DNA from: Asaccharospora irregularis DSM 2635
GTDB taxonomy: Bacteria > Bacillota > Clostridia > Peptostreptococcales > Peptostreptococcaceae
Direction of reading: 5' to 3'
DNA: 32,951 nucleotides
Assembly (NCBI RefSeq): GCF_900129815.1
Contig: NZ_FQWX01000023.1
Location: forward strand, 1 to 32,951
Positions 14,657 to 22,399 of this stretch are shown piece after piece. How positions within the stretch are numbered: the first letter of the stretch is position 1; each line of letters starts with the position of its first letter. The notes under the pieces were generated by a model that saw only the letters and a list, made by a program, of their open reading frames with translations, was not told where the DNA came from and ran no database searches. A program made the translations under genes and the position numbers.

Positions 14657-15342
14657 TATTCTTCGCCTCCCTTCGTACCGTTCTTGAATGCTGCAGAGCC
14701 TTGAAGATTCTTAAGCAGAATCTTTCTATCTGCCTTGTATTCGTTACCGATAAATCCAAGTCTTAAAAGGAAACATCTGAATGCATATATCTCGTTGTCG
14801 ACTTTCTTATCCTTAGCTTGGATTCTTTTCTGATTCACACTCATCTTACAAAGTGCTGCAATGAATCTGGTGTAGGTCTGCAGTGTTTCAGGTTCTATCT
14901 CTGTGGAGAACCAAGGGAAGGAAACCTTATCCTCATCAATGCTGATGCCAAGATCAGCAATGCCAAGTGCCTTCTTAATAAGTCCGGCTTTGGAATCAAT
15001 AAGTGCCGTAAGGTTTCCGACCTTAACCTTGTCAATCGGCATTGCCACCGTAACCCCCGTAATTTCGCCCTGTGGCTCGCTTTCCGGTTCGTCCGTATTG
15101 TTTTCCCATTCTTTGGGTGAAACCCCTGTAGCCATCACGCAGGCATCAATGATGCCCGATGTTTCTTCCATACCTAAGTCATCAGCAAATTCAAGTTCTC
15201 CGTTCTTTCCTACGATGTAGTTTCCTACTTCATAAGAGCAGCTTGGAACTCCAAGGTATCTGGCTTTTACACCGAGTTCCTTTTCAATTGCCTTGACCAT
15301 TGCTTTTCGGCTTTCGCCCTTTACATTAAAATGTAGTACCAT
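14656..15342 (-). CDS. Unknown protein sharing a C-terminal domain with the amidoligase
   Basis: I do not recognise the 228-residue protein as a named enzyme. The N-terminal 75 residues (MVLHFNVKGESRKAMVKAIE..., ARYLGVPSCSYEVGNYIVGK) look like a compact alpha/beta domain; similar N-termini occur in phage and plasmid proteins of unknown function. A Glu/Pro-rich linker lies at 80-95. Residues 154-220 align without gaps to amidoligase residues 244-310 with about 25 identities over 67, including the LLRLGFIG(N/D)E(Y/F)K block. It also shares the amidoligase's upstream 41-bp element and GGAGGTACAT ribosome site, so the two probably act together. The C-terminal domain may be a docking or oligomerisation module. 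Confidence 0.7.
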   Translation of the reverse strand: MVLHFNVKGESRKAMVKAIEKELGVKARYLGVPSCSYEVGNYIVGKNGELEFADDLGMEETSGIIDACVMATGVSPKEWENNTDEPESEPQGEITGVTVAMPIDKVKVGNLTALIDSKAGLIKKALGIADLGISIDEDKVSFPWFSTEIEPETLQTYTRFIAALCKMSVNQKRIQAKDKKVDNEIYAFRCFLLRLGFIGNEYKADRKILLKNLQGSAAFKNGTKGGEE

Positions 15343-15366
15343 CTGATGTACCTCCTTTGTTTTTTG

Positions 15367-15407
15367 GTAGTACCATATATCACTCTAAAAGGTACATATA
15401 TCAAGTT
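15367..15407 (-). promoter_or_regulatory. Promoter-like 41-bp repeat, copy before the 228-aa gene
   Basis: The minus strand begins AACTTGATATATGTACC and ends AGTGATATATGGTACTAC, with TTGATA and a -10-like GATATA separated by 17 bp. TGATATATG(G)TAC occurs twice in the element as a direct repeat, possibly an operator half-site pair. It ends 24 bp before the ATG of the 228-aa gene. Confidence 0.6.
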
Positions 15408-15431
15408 GTTTGTGTAAAGAGTATCTGCCGA

Positions 15432-17279
15432 TTATTCTGTAGGAAACTGTGAGTAATACACAATGCCTGAAAGCACAAATACTACGTTAGGAAGTGCCAC
15501 ACCGTTGCCCCACATCTTGTATTCTGCAAAATCGGAGTGGGGATTTATTAACCACTTTCTAATCTGTGAATCAGTCTTTGGTTTTATATCCTTACCGAGT
15601 GCTTTTGCATGAGTTTCAAAGATACCCTTCCACAGTGCAATCTCCTCATCGGTAGGTTCTTCTGTTCCAAGGTCATCACACCACCAGTCAGGAAAACCTT
15701 GTAGCCTTGCACATTCCGTTGGAGTAAGTCTTCTAACGATATAGTCCTGCTCAAGAATACCGTTCTGAAATCCGGGATTTGTTCCATTTACAAGACAGCC
15801 ACTTTTTTCTTCCGTGAATGTGATGCATTCGGCTTTCATCTGTGGGTAAAATCCATAGTTTGGACTGTCATTTACAATCGGTGGGTCCTTGTAGTCAGTA
15901 GCCACGAGTGTATTTGCAAGTTCCTCTTCAGCTGTTGTAAAGAATGATGCCTTACTTGAACTGAATACCGGATGAGCAACACCACTTGCTCCTGCTGCCA
16001 CAAGAGTAGGTTCAACTTCTTCTTCAACCTGAAAGCTGAACTTAGCATTGTATCCCTGGTTCATAGCAGGTCTTCCAATACCATATGCAACTCCGTGCTG
16101 TTCGGTTGCATTTAAGGTGTACATCACATCGGATTCCTTGTAGCCATAACCTTTGTGGGATGGTCTTGAACCATTGCCCTCAATAACAGCCATGCCACCC
16201 TGATTGCATGATGGATTGCCACCATTTCCATCAAGGCATCTGCTCGTTTGAGCCTCATAGAAACCACTGTTAGGGTTTGGTGATTTCATCGCATTGCTGT
16301 CCTTGGCACAGATGCCATACACCTTTGGTACAAACAATGTCTGATCATTGTTGCATCCAAGGGTAGCTGATTTGTTATCCTGTATCAAAGCACCTTTGCC
16401 ACCACCTTCGCAGCCACTTCTTATTTTGAGTGTCTTTGGTGTATGAACCACGAACGGCTGATTATTGCCTCCCGTTCCAAAAGTTGATGAAACTGTCTGT
16501 GCCACATCAAGAGGCCCCGTATACCTTGAGTCCTGTGAGTGGTTCTCAAACATTAAGCTGTCAAAGCCTGTTTCTTCAGTGCCTTCTCCAGAACTTCTGG
16601 CAGTTTCTTTCCACGGGCAGATGCTCTTCGAAGAATACCCAGACAAGCCTTCTGACTCAAATAGTATTTTTCCGGCACACCAGCCTGCAAAATCTGCGAC
16701 AAGGTAGATACGTTTTCTTCTCTGGGGTACTCCCCAAAATTGAGCATCAAGCTGTCTCCAAGCGACTGAGAAACCATCTCCCAGGATTTTTCCTGCGTTC
16801 TGCCATTTTGAAGATCTAGGCACTGACAACTGTTCGTCTTTGATTTTGCAGATTTCTTCAAGGACGCATCGGAAGTCTTCACCTTTGTTGCTTGAGAATG
16901 CTCCGGGGACATTTTCCCAGACGATAAATCTTGGATATTTTCCATTGGTTTTGCACCTCATTTCTTTAATGATTCTGACTGCCTCATAGAACAGACTTGA
17001 ACGAGAACCATCAAGACCATTTCTTTTGCCGGCCACGGACATATCCTGGCATGGACTTCCAAATGTGATGATATCCACGGGTGGTATCTCTGAACCATTC
17101 ATGGCAGAAATATCTCCATAGTGTTTCATCTGTGGCAGTCTTTTCGTTGTTACACGAATAGGAAAAGGCTCGATTTCCGATGCCCAGAGTGGGGTGATAC
17201 CGGAAAGCAAGCCTCCTAAAGGAAACCCTGCAGAGCCATCAAACAGACTCCCAAGGGTCAAATTATTCTGTTGTGTCAT
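15432..17279 (-). CDS. DNA (cytosine-5) methyltransferase with a repeat-rich variable region
   Basis: C5 methyltransferases transfer a methyl group from SAM to cytosine in a specific DNA site. Motifs in order: I LTLGSLFDGSAGFPLG (SAM binding), IV ITFGSPCQDMS with the catalytic Cys77, VI FIVWENVPG with the catalytic Glu, VIII VPQRRKRIYLV, IX RRLTPTECARLQGFPDWW and X YKMWGNGVALPNVV. At 615 residues it is much longer than the usual 320-430 aa, because some 310 residues lie between motifs VIII and IX where the target recognition domain belongs. That segment holds about eight degenerate repeats (see findings). The ATG overlaps the end of the upstream methyltransferase gene by 17 bp. Probable role: protection of phage DNA from host restriction or part of a DNA modification programme. 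Confidence 0.92.
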   Translation of the reverse strand: MTQQNNLTLGSLFDGSAGFPLGGLLSGITPLWASEIEPFPIRVTTKRLPQMKHYGDISAMNGSEIPPVDIITFGSPCQDMSVAGKRNGLDGSRSSLFYEAVRIIKEMRCKTNGKYPRFIVWENVPGAFSSNKGEDFRCVLEEICKIKDEQLSVPRSSKWQNAGKILGDGFSVAWRQLDAQFWGVPQRRKRIYLVADFAGWCAGKILFESEGLSGYSSKSICPWKETARSSGEGTEETGFDSLMFENHSQDSRYTGPLDVAQTVSSTFGTGGNNQPFVVHTPKTLKIRSGCEGGGKGALIQDNKSATLGCNNDQTLFVPKVYGICAKDSNAMKSPNPNSGFYEAQTSRCLDGNGGNPSCNQGGMAVIEGNGSRPSHKGYGYKESDVMYTLNATEQHGVAYGIGRPAMNQGYNAKFSFQVEEEVEPTLVAAGASGVAHPVFSSSKASFFTTAEEELANTLVATDYKDPPIVNDSPNYGFYPQMKAECITFTEEKSGCLVNGTNPGFQNGILEQDYIVRRLTPTECARLQGFPDWWCDDLGTEEPTDEEIALWKGIFETHAKALGKDIKPKTDSQIRKWLINPHSDFAEYKMWGNGVALPNVVFVLSGIVYYSQFPTE

Positions 17280-18540
17280 CCAATCCCTCCACTTCCTTAA
17301 CTAAAGCAGAGTATGGAATCTTCTCTCCATCTCTGATTACAAATACACCATTAGCATCTCCCGTGTCTTCCACATATCTTCGAAGAATAACGGATGCGTA
17401 CTTTTCATCAAGTTCCATCGTGTGGCAGATACGATTTGTCTGCTCACAGGTCATAAGAGTTGAACCACTGCCACCAAAGGTATCAACAACGATTGCATTT
17501 TCCTGACTTGAATTACCGATTGGGTAGGCAAGCAAATCAAGAGGCTTTGATGTTGGATGGTTCTTATTCTTTTTAGGCTTATCAAAGTTCCAAATGGTAG
17601 TCTGACTTCTTCCTGCCTTTGAACTCCAGTAGTGTTTTCCGTTTTGAAGGAAACCATAAAGCACAGGTTCATGCTGCCACTGATAATCCGAGCGTCCAAG
17701 AACAAGTGAGTTCTTTACCCAGATACAGCAGCCGGACAAATGAAAGCCTGCATCGATGAAAGCCTTTCTGAAATTAAGACCTTCTGTGTCTGCATGGAAC
17801 ACATAAGCCGAGCCACCTTTTTCAAGATGCTCGGCCATGTTCCTGAAAGCAGAAAGGAGAAACTCATAGAATTTGTCATTTGCCATTTTATCGTTCTTGA
17901 TGGATAAGCCATCGGAACTTTCAAATGCTACATTATACGGTGGATCGGTTACGATAAGGTTGGCTTTCTTTCCGTCCATAAGTGTAGCCACATCTTCTTT
18001 TGATGTTGCATCACCACACATCAGTCTGTGTCTGCCAACCGTCCATACATCTCCACGCTTAACAAATGCTGCCTTTTCAAGTGCAGCTGATAAATCATAA
18101 TCATCGTCTTTCACACCGGAAGTATCATCAGAACCAAAAAGGTCTGCGATTTCACTTTCATCAAATCCGGTAAGACCGATATCGAAGTCCTCGCCTTGGA
18201 GCACCTCGATTTCAATACGAAGTAACTCTTCGTCCCAGCCTGCATCCATTGCCATTCTGTTGTCGGCAAGGATGTAGGCTTTTTTCTGTGCATCAGTTAA
18301 GTAATCAACGAACACACACGGTACTTCAAGAATGCCTTCTTCCTTTGCTGCAAGAATTCTTCCGTGACCTGCGATGACATTGAACTCTCGGTCAATGATT
18401 ACAGGATTGATAAAACCGAACTCACGAAGAGAAGAACGAAGTTTCATCACCTGTTCAGCAGAGTGGGTTCTTGCATTATTTACATAAGGAATAAGTTTTG
18501 AAACAGCTACAAGCTGCATTTCAGTTGTTGTCTTTCCCAT
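17263..18540 (-). CDS. ParB-like domain fused to a DNA N4/N6-methyltransferase
   Basis: The N-terminal domain (about 8-115) is ParB/Srx-like: VAVSKLIPYVNNARTHS, then FGFINPVIIDREFNVIAGHG with the GHGR phosphate loop and the DYLTDAQKKAYILADNR helix. The C-terminal domain (about 160-410) is a beta-class amino-methyltransferase: catalytic TDPPYNV comes before the SAM-binding VVDTFGGSGSTL, and TSKPLDLLAYPI precedes it. The product would methylate adenine N6 or cytosine N4. ParB-methyltransferase fusions are common in Firmicutes phages; the ParB part may confer DNA sliding or CTP-type binding, not proven here. The gene lies between metK and the C5 methyltransferase and overlaps the latter by 17 bp. 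Confidence 0.92.
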   Translation of the reverse strand: MGKTTTEMQLVAVSKLIPYVNNARTHSAEQVMKLRSSLREFGFINPVIIDREFNVIAGHGRILAAKEEGILEVPCVFVDYLTDAQKKAYILADNRMAMDAGWDEELLRIEIEVLQGEDFDIGLTGFDESEIADLFGSDDTSGVKDDDYDLSAALEKAAFVKRGDVWTVGRHRLMCGDATSKEDVATLMDGKKANLIVTDPPYNVAFESSDGLSIKNDKMANDKFYEFLLSAFRNMAEHLEKGGSAYVFHADTEGLNFRKAFIDAGFHLSGCCIWVKNSLVLGRSDYQWQHEPVLYGFLQNGKHYWSSKAGRSQTTIWNFDKPKKNKNHPTSKPLDLLAYPIGNSSQENAIVVDTFGGSGSTLMTCEQTNRICHTMELDEKYASVILRRYVEDTGDANGVFVIRDGEKIPYSALVKEVEGLDDTTE

Positions 18541-18549
18541 ACGCCACCT

Positions 18550-19332
18550 CTAAAAAAGACCCCATTCGGCAAACTTCTCAAAGCCACCGATTGAGGTGAT
18601 ATATTCTCTAGCCTGGGCAACAATCTCTTCATAAGGAATACCATCAACAGAACTGTCACCAATCGCACATACAAGTTCCACAGGCTTTCCGGTTCTCTGT
18701 GCTTTAAGGAAAGCATAGATGTTTACAGATACATCTGCCTTGGATAAGTCCTTTCCATGAAGACCACCACCTGTAACGGAGTCTGCCATATCAGAACCAA
18801 GCTTACGGTTGGTTGCACCTGTATCCACATCTGTGCCACCAGTCCAGTCACCCAGAGGATTGATTTCTGCCTCACGGTAGATTTTCTTTAAGTGTACTTT
18901 TTTCGCATTGCTCTGACAGATGATAAGTCTTGCCTCATCAAGAATGTACTTTCCATCGTATGGATACACCTTGTAGATATCTCTTGCAATCTGGGACAAT
19001 GCCTTCTGTTCATCAGTAAGTGGCATCCCACGAAAGACACCATTATCTCCACAATGAATGCTCTCTGCCTGATTTCTGGCAAGATGACTATCCTGTGGAA
19101 CAATCACAATATCTGGTTTCACATTGCCTGCAATACGAGCAATTGCTTTTTCAATATCAGTTTCATCAAGTACAGCTGATGTTTCGATAATCGCATGGCA
19201 AATGCCATGTCCAATTAATACTTCAACAGCAATCTTTGGATTTTCTTCTGTCGCATATGCCAAGTCAACAATGGCACCTGCAATTCTGTCTGCCACCTTG
19301 TCCGGGTGACCAGAGTTTACTTTTTCAATCAT
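18550..19332 (-). CDS. metK: Compact phage S-adenosylmethionine synthetase
   Basis: MetK makes SAM from methionine and ATP. The 260-residue protein keeps the key motifs: VNSGHPDKVADRIAGAIVD (catalytic His in GHPDK), ESIHCGDNGVFRGMPLTDE (equivalent to the family's GCGDQGxMFG), PLGDWTGGTDVDTGATNRKL and VTGGGLHGKDLSKADVS (equivalent to GGGAFSGKDPTKVDRS). Cellular MetK is about 390 aa, so some 130 residues, mostly of the central domain, are missing. The intact motif set suggests a streamlined enzyme rather than a broken one. It lies just after terS (2-bp gap) and before two SAM-dependent methyltransferases, which it likely supplies. The ATG follows GGGAGGG by 10 nt. Confidence 0.87.
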   Translation of the reverse strand: MIEKVNSGHPDKVADRIAGAIVDLAYATEENPKIAVEVLIGHGICHAIIETSAVLDETDIEKAIARIAGNVKPDIVIVPQDSHLARNQAESIHCGDNGVFRGMPLTDEQKALSQIARDIYKVYPYDGKYILDEARLIICQSNAKKVHLKKIYREAEINPLGDWTGGTDVDTGATNRKLGSDMADSVTGGGLHGKDLSKADVSVNIYAFLKAQRTGKPVELVCAIGDSSVDGIPYEEIVAQAREYITSIGGFEKFAEWGLF

Positions 19333-19334
19333 TT

Positions 19335-19886
19335 TTATTTGCCCTCCCTTGCTCTTAAGAGTCTTTCCATCAGATCATTCTGTGGAGCTGCATCATCATA
19401 ATCCGTACTGCAGTTTTCCTTAACAATCTGAAATATTTCATTCCAAAGCCTTACGGCCTGGTTCATATAGTTGATGCCAATGTTAATGAACGGAGATGGG
19501 ATTGGTTTCTGTGTGGTTGGATGCTTAGAAAGAAAACCTAGCTTATTGGTCATCTCCTCACACTGTATCCAACGAGCAGAGCACATCGCATATCTTTCCA
19601 ATAGCTGTGGGGATACCTTCGATGAGCATCCGATTTTGTTTAGCCAGTTCCATGTTTCCGTATAGATTTCATGAGCCTGCAGTTCGCTTCCGTCTCTCTG
19701 TTCTGCAGACAGGAAGTCGTGCGGCTTTGGCATCTCCACACCTTCCACTTCAGGAATATTCAGGACTTCTAATTTTCTGCCACCCGGATTTCCGTTCTTT
19801 GCTTTCTCGGATACAGCCGTTTTCTTGCGACCTGCACCAGGTCTTGCACCACCACGGCCACCGATGTTATTCGATTTTGTAGGCAC
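19335..19886 (-). CDS. terS: Terminase small subunit, P27 family
   Basis: TerS recognises the packaging site and recruits TerL. The 183-residue protein has the P27-family layout: a Gly/Arg-rich start (GGRGGARPGAGRKKTA), then a helical domain with ELQAHEIYTETWNWLNKIG, QLLERYAMCSARWIQCEE and the late TTQKPIPSPFINIGINYMNQ block ending in IFQIVKEN. The start is GTG at 19886 with AAGGAGG 9 nt upstream; a nearby ATG is out of frame. A GC-rich candidate cos region lies just upstream. Most phages of this type have terL next to terS, but here eight genes intervene. Confidence 0.88.
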   Translation of the reverse strand: MPTKSNNIGGRGGARPGAGRKKTAVSEKAKNGNPGGRKLEVLNIPEVEGVEMPKPHDFLSAEQRDGSELQAHEIYTETWNWLNKIGCSSKVSPQLLERYAMCSARWIQCEEMTNKLGFLSKHPTTQKPIPSPFINIGINYMNQAVRLWNEIFQIVKENCSTDYDDAAPQNDLMERLLRAREGK

Positions 19887-19930
19887 GTCTGCATTCCTCC
19901 TTTAATTACCCTTTTGATTTCGCATTTTTC

Positions 19931-19996
19931 ACACGCAAGACCCCACGCCGTTCCACGTTGGTCCCGGTGTTAGAGATTTTGACCGCCCCTGGGGTA
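19931..19996. other. Candidate cos (packaging) site
   Basis: This GC-rich island lies in AT-rich surroundings between the HNH nuclease gene and terS. On the minus strand it reads CCCCAGGGGCGGTCAAAATC, then a CTCTAACACCGGGACC block and a GGCGTGGGGTC block, with several inverted G and C runs. Sequences of the form GGTCAAAATCTCT next to CG-rich inverted blocks are, as I recall, typical just upstream of P27-type terS genes in Firmicutes phages with cohesive ends. The HNH neighbour fits cos cleavage. Exact cut positions cannot be seen. Confidence 0.5.
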
Positions 19997-20017
19997 CTTT
20001 TTCATTCATCAATTCGC

Positions 20018-20120
20018 AGTGTGACACCCTATGACCAGCATTTCCTTTATTATATATATAGGATAAAATTTTTATCTCTATAGAAAAGGATAGTAAATAG
20101 CCGTCATAGACCGACACACT
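20018..20120. repeat. Dispersed palindromic element, copy 2
   Basis: About 103 bp with ends AGTGTGACACC and CGACACACT. Inside are CTATGACCAGCATTTCC and the invariant TATAGAAAAGGATAGTAAAT plus GCCGTCAT block. It lies between the HNH stop codon and the candidate cos site. The ends match less perfectly than in the other two copies, but the fold-back architecture is the same. Confidence 0.8.
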
Positions 20121-20500
20121 TAATACTTATACACATGATGTTTTTTACTTCCGTGATAATCACCGCGTTCGGCATGTATCTTGGCATGACAGCTTTTGCA
20201 AAGAGAAATCAGATTGCTTCTGTCATGCGTTCCACCTTCTGACAGTGGTAACTTGTGATGAACCTCATCCACCGGAACGATGATTCCTTTCTCAAAACAC
20301 AGCTCACAGAATGGATGCGTCTTAACATAGCTGTCACGGATTCGTTTCCAAGCTCGTCCGTACCTGCGGCGTACAGCTTTATCTCTGCCATACTTCTCGT
20401 AGGATTGGTTTATTTGTTTTTCATGTTCCTTGCAGTATCTACCTTCTGTTAAATTAGGACAGCCAGAATAACCACACGGTTTCTTTGGTTTTCTTGGCAT
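20120..20500 (-). CDS. HNH endonuclease
   Basis: The 126-residue protein carries the beta-beta-alpha metal HNH fold: HPFCELCFEKGIIVPVDEVH with two structural cysteines, the HH pair in EVHHKLPLSEGG, the Asn in DRSNLISLC, the second CxxC in LCKSCHAKIHAE and the final His. An N-terminal CxxxxC...C...H knuckle (CGYSGCPNLTEGRYCKEHE) may bind zinc as well. Phage HNH proteins beside terminase genes can be required for cos cleavage and packaging, as shown for HK97 gp74. I chose the ATG at 20500 since GGAGGTG lies before it; five extra codons upstream overlap that site. Confidence 0.9.
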   Translation of the reverse strand: MPRKPKKPCGYSGCPNLTEGRYCKEHEKQINQSYEKYGRDKAVRRRYGRAWKRIRDSYVKTHPFCELCFEKGIIVPVDEVHHKLPLSEGGTHDRSNLISLCKSCHAKIHAERGDYHGSKKHHVYKY

Positions 20501-20522
20501 CTTTTTCACCTCCATCTGGACA

Positions 20523-20560
20523 TAACAAAAGCCTCTGCGGGATTGCTCCTACAAAGGCTT
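20523..20560 (-). terminator. Probable intrinsic terminator between the DUF1492-type gene and the HNH gene
   Basis: On the minus strand AAGCCTTTG pairs with CAGAGGCTT (one mismatch) around a GTAGGAGCAATCCCG loop that can itself pair GGA with TCC; TTGTT follows. The hairpin ends early replication transcription before the packaging genes. Confidence 0.5.
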
Positions 20561-20634
20561 AGTTGTTTTATATATTTTTCTACAATACCATTCTACATCA
20601 TTTCAATATGAACGGGGAGTGGCCTAGGGGTGAT

Positions 20635-21048
20635 CTAGTGGTGTCCTCTTTCAAAGCTGTCCAATGCACGTCTATGTAGTTTCTTTGTCCAACGCAGTGA
20701 GTAATGCATTCGAACAGAAATATCCGGCATTGATAAAAATTCCAAGTACCTATATCTTAGGATCATCTGTTCCATTGGATCTTCCACAACATCAATTGCA
20801 TTGTCCACTTCGGTTTTAATCTCATCAAGCTTTTTATAATCTTCAACAATCTCTCGCTCTAGATCATCTATCTTTTCTAAGTAGCGGACAAATGGTGCTT
20901 TTGTATTTGGATTGCTTGAGAAATGCTCTTCGAACCCCGGTGACGATGGACTGCACGACAATTCTCTGTAAAATCCAAGCTTAATCTTCTTGTCGTTGAT
21001 TTTATTATTCAGAATAAAAGGTCTGTTTAAAAACTCATTGCCTTGCAT
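20635..21048 (-). CDS. DUF1492-type phage regulator (sigma-70 region 4-like)
   Basis: The 137-residue protein starts MQGNEFLNRPFILNNKINDK and then carries the pattern of DUF1492 phage proteins: a central coiled coil (YLEKIDDLEREIVEDYKKLD then EIKTEVDNAIDVVEDPMEQM) and a C-terminal HTH with ILRYRYLEFLSMPDISVRMH and YSLRWTKKLHRRALDSFE. This last part resembles sigma region 4. Such proteins sit at the end of the early operon and probably turn on late genes (compare ArpU/RinA-type activators). GGAGG precedes the ATG at 21048, which overlaps the helicase gene by 14 bp. Confidence 0.78.
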   Translation of the reverse strand: MQGNEFLNRPFILNNKINDKKIKLGFYRELSCSPSSPGFEEHFSSNPNTKAPFVRYLEKIDDLEREIVEDYKKLDEIKTEVDNAIDVVEDPMEQMILRYRYLEFLSMPDISVRMHYSLRWTKKLHRRALDSFERGHH

Positions 21049-22399
21049 ACACACCACCTCCGATTCTCGCCTTAACCGCATCGATAAGATCTGTCTGTGT
21101 TTTCTCTTTGAGCCTTAGTGCCTTCATCACATCTTCATCAATGGTATCCTTTGAAATAATGTGGTGTATGACAACTGTGGATTTCTGTCCCTGTCTCCAT
21201 AACCTTGCATTGGTCTGCTGATAGAGTTCCAATGACCAAGTAAGACCAAACCATATAAGGGTCGAACCACCGCTTTGCAAATTTAAGCCATGTCCGGCAC
21301 TCGCAGGATGAATTACGGCAATCGGTATATCACCGTTATTCCAATCTCTGATATCCTTTGAAGTCTTGATTTCACGAACCTTGAACCTTTCCCTGATTCG
21401 CTCCAAATCGTGGTTATACCAGTAAGCCACAAGTACAGGTTTGCCATTTGCACCTTCAATTAAGTCCTCAAGTGCATCAAGCTTACGGTCATGAATATGG
21501 AAGACCTCTTTTTCTTCGTTATAGATAGCACCATTAGCCATCTGCAGAAGTTTGCCTGAAAGAGCAGTTGCATTTGCAGCATCAATCTCTTCATCTTCTA
21601 GAGACACCACCATTTCCTGTCTTAATTCGTCATATACAGACCATTCCTTTTCTGAAAGCTTTACTTCCACTTCGTTCATAATGCATTCAGGCATTTTTAG
21701 GAAATCTGCTGACTTCATGGAAATCGTAATATCCGATATCAGTCTGTAGATGGCATCTTCCGCACCAGGTCTTGGTTTATAGAAAAATATCATCTGCTGA
21801 TTTCGTTTATCCGGCACAAAGAAATTCATACGATAATGTGTGATGTATCTTCCGAGCCTTTCTCCCATGTCAAGGATTCTGAACTCTGCCCATAAATCCA
21901 TAAGTCCATTACTGCTTGGAGTTCCTGTAAGACCCACGATTCTTTTTACCTTTGGTCTTACTTTAAGAAGGCTCTTGAATCGTTTAGCCGATGCCGACTT
22001 GAATGACGATAATTCATCTATTACAACCATATCAAAATCGAATGGAAAGCCACTCTTGTTGATAAGCCAGTCCACATTTTCTCTGTTGATAAGAAAAATA
22101 CCTGCACTTTTTCTTAATGCCTCTTTTCGCTCCGACTCTGTACCTATAACCACCGAATAGGTCAGTCCCTTTAAGTGATCCCACTTTTCTATTTCAGCAG
22201 GCCATGTATCTCTTGCTACTCGGAGGGGTGCAATGACCAGAACCTTTCCAACTTCAAATCGGTTATAGAGAAGTTCAAATACAGCCGTTAAGGTAATCAC
22301 ACTCTTTCCGAGTCCCATTTCTAAAAGGACTGCTGCCACAGGATGTTCCAGTACAAAGTTTGTTGCATAAGTCTGATAATCATGAGGATTGTATTTCAT
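21035..22399 (-). CDS. SNF2-type DEAD/DEAH helicase
   Basis: This 454-residue superfamily 2 ATPase has the helicase motifs: Q-like NPHDYQTYATNFVLEHPVAA, I LLEMGLGKSVITLTAV, Ia VLVIAPLRVARDTWPAE, II MVVIDELSSFKS (DE in place of DEAH), III GLTGTPSSNGLMDLW, V HPASAGHGLNLQSGGSTLIW and VI QTNARLWRQGQKSTVVIHHI. It is the compact phage version found with D5-type primase and VRR-NUC genes and likely remodels or unwinds DNA during phage replication. I start it at ATG 22399 after GGGGGTG; it overlaps the VRR-NUC gene by 20 bp. Confidence 0.9.
   Translation of the reverse strand: MKYNPHDYQTYATNFVLEHPVAAVLLEMGLGKSVITLTAVFELLYNRFEVGKVLVIAPLRVARDTWPAEIEKWDHLKGLTYSVVIGTESERKEALRKSAGIFLINRENVDWLINKSGFPFDFDMVVIDELSSFKSASAKRFKSLLKVRPKVKRIVGLTGTPSSNGLMDLWAEFRILDMGERLGRYITHYRMNFFVPDKRNQQMIFFYKPRPGAEDAIYRLISDITISMKSADFLKMPECIMNEVEVKLSEKEWSVYDELRQEMVVSLEDEEIDAANATALSGKLLQMANGAIYNEEKEVFHIHDRKLDALEDLIEGANGKPVLVAYWYNHDLERIRERFKVREIKTSKDIRDWNNGDIPIAVIHPASAGHGLNLQSGGSTLIWFGLTWSLELYQQTNARLWRQGQKSTVVIHHIISKDTIDEDVMKALRLKEKTQTDLIDAVKARIGGGVYARQ

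Noticed and set aside
15432-18540. A complete restriction-modification system made of the two methyltransferases and a nuclease
   Set aside because: No restriction endonuclease gene lies next to them; the HNH nuclease belongs to packaging by position and the 276-aa nuclease-like gene is 13 kb away in another operon.
18550-19332. metK as a truncated host pseudogene
   Set aside because: All main motifs are present in order, start and stop are tidy and tightly fitted between terS and the methyltransferase gene, so a streamlined phage enzyme fits better.
19929-20117. Minus-strand 62-codon frame across palindromic copy 2 and the candidate cos site
   Set aside because: It is explained by non-coding palindromic and packaging sequences; no Shine-Dalgarno site and no domain. 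The similar frames in the other copies stop after a few codons.
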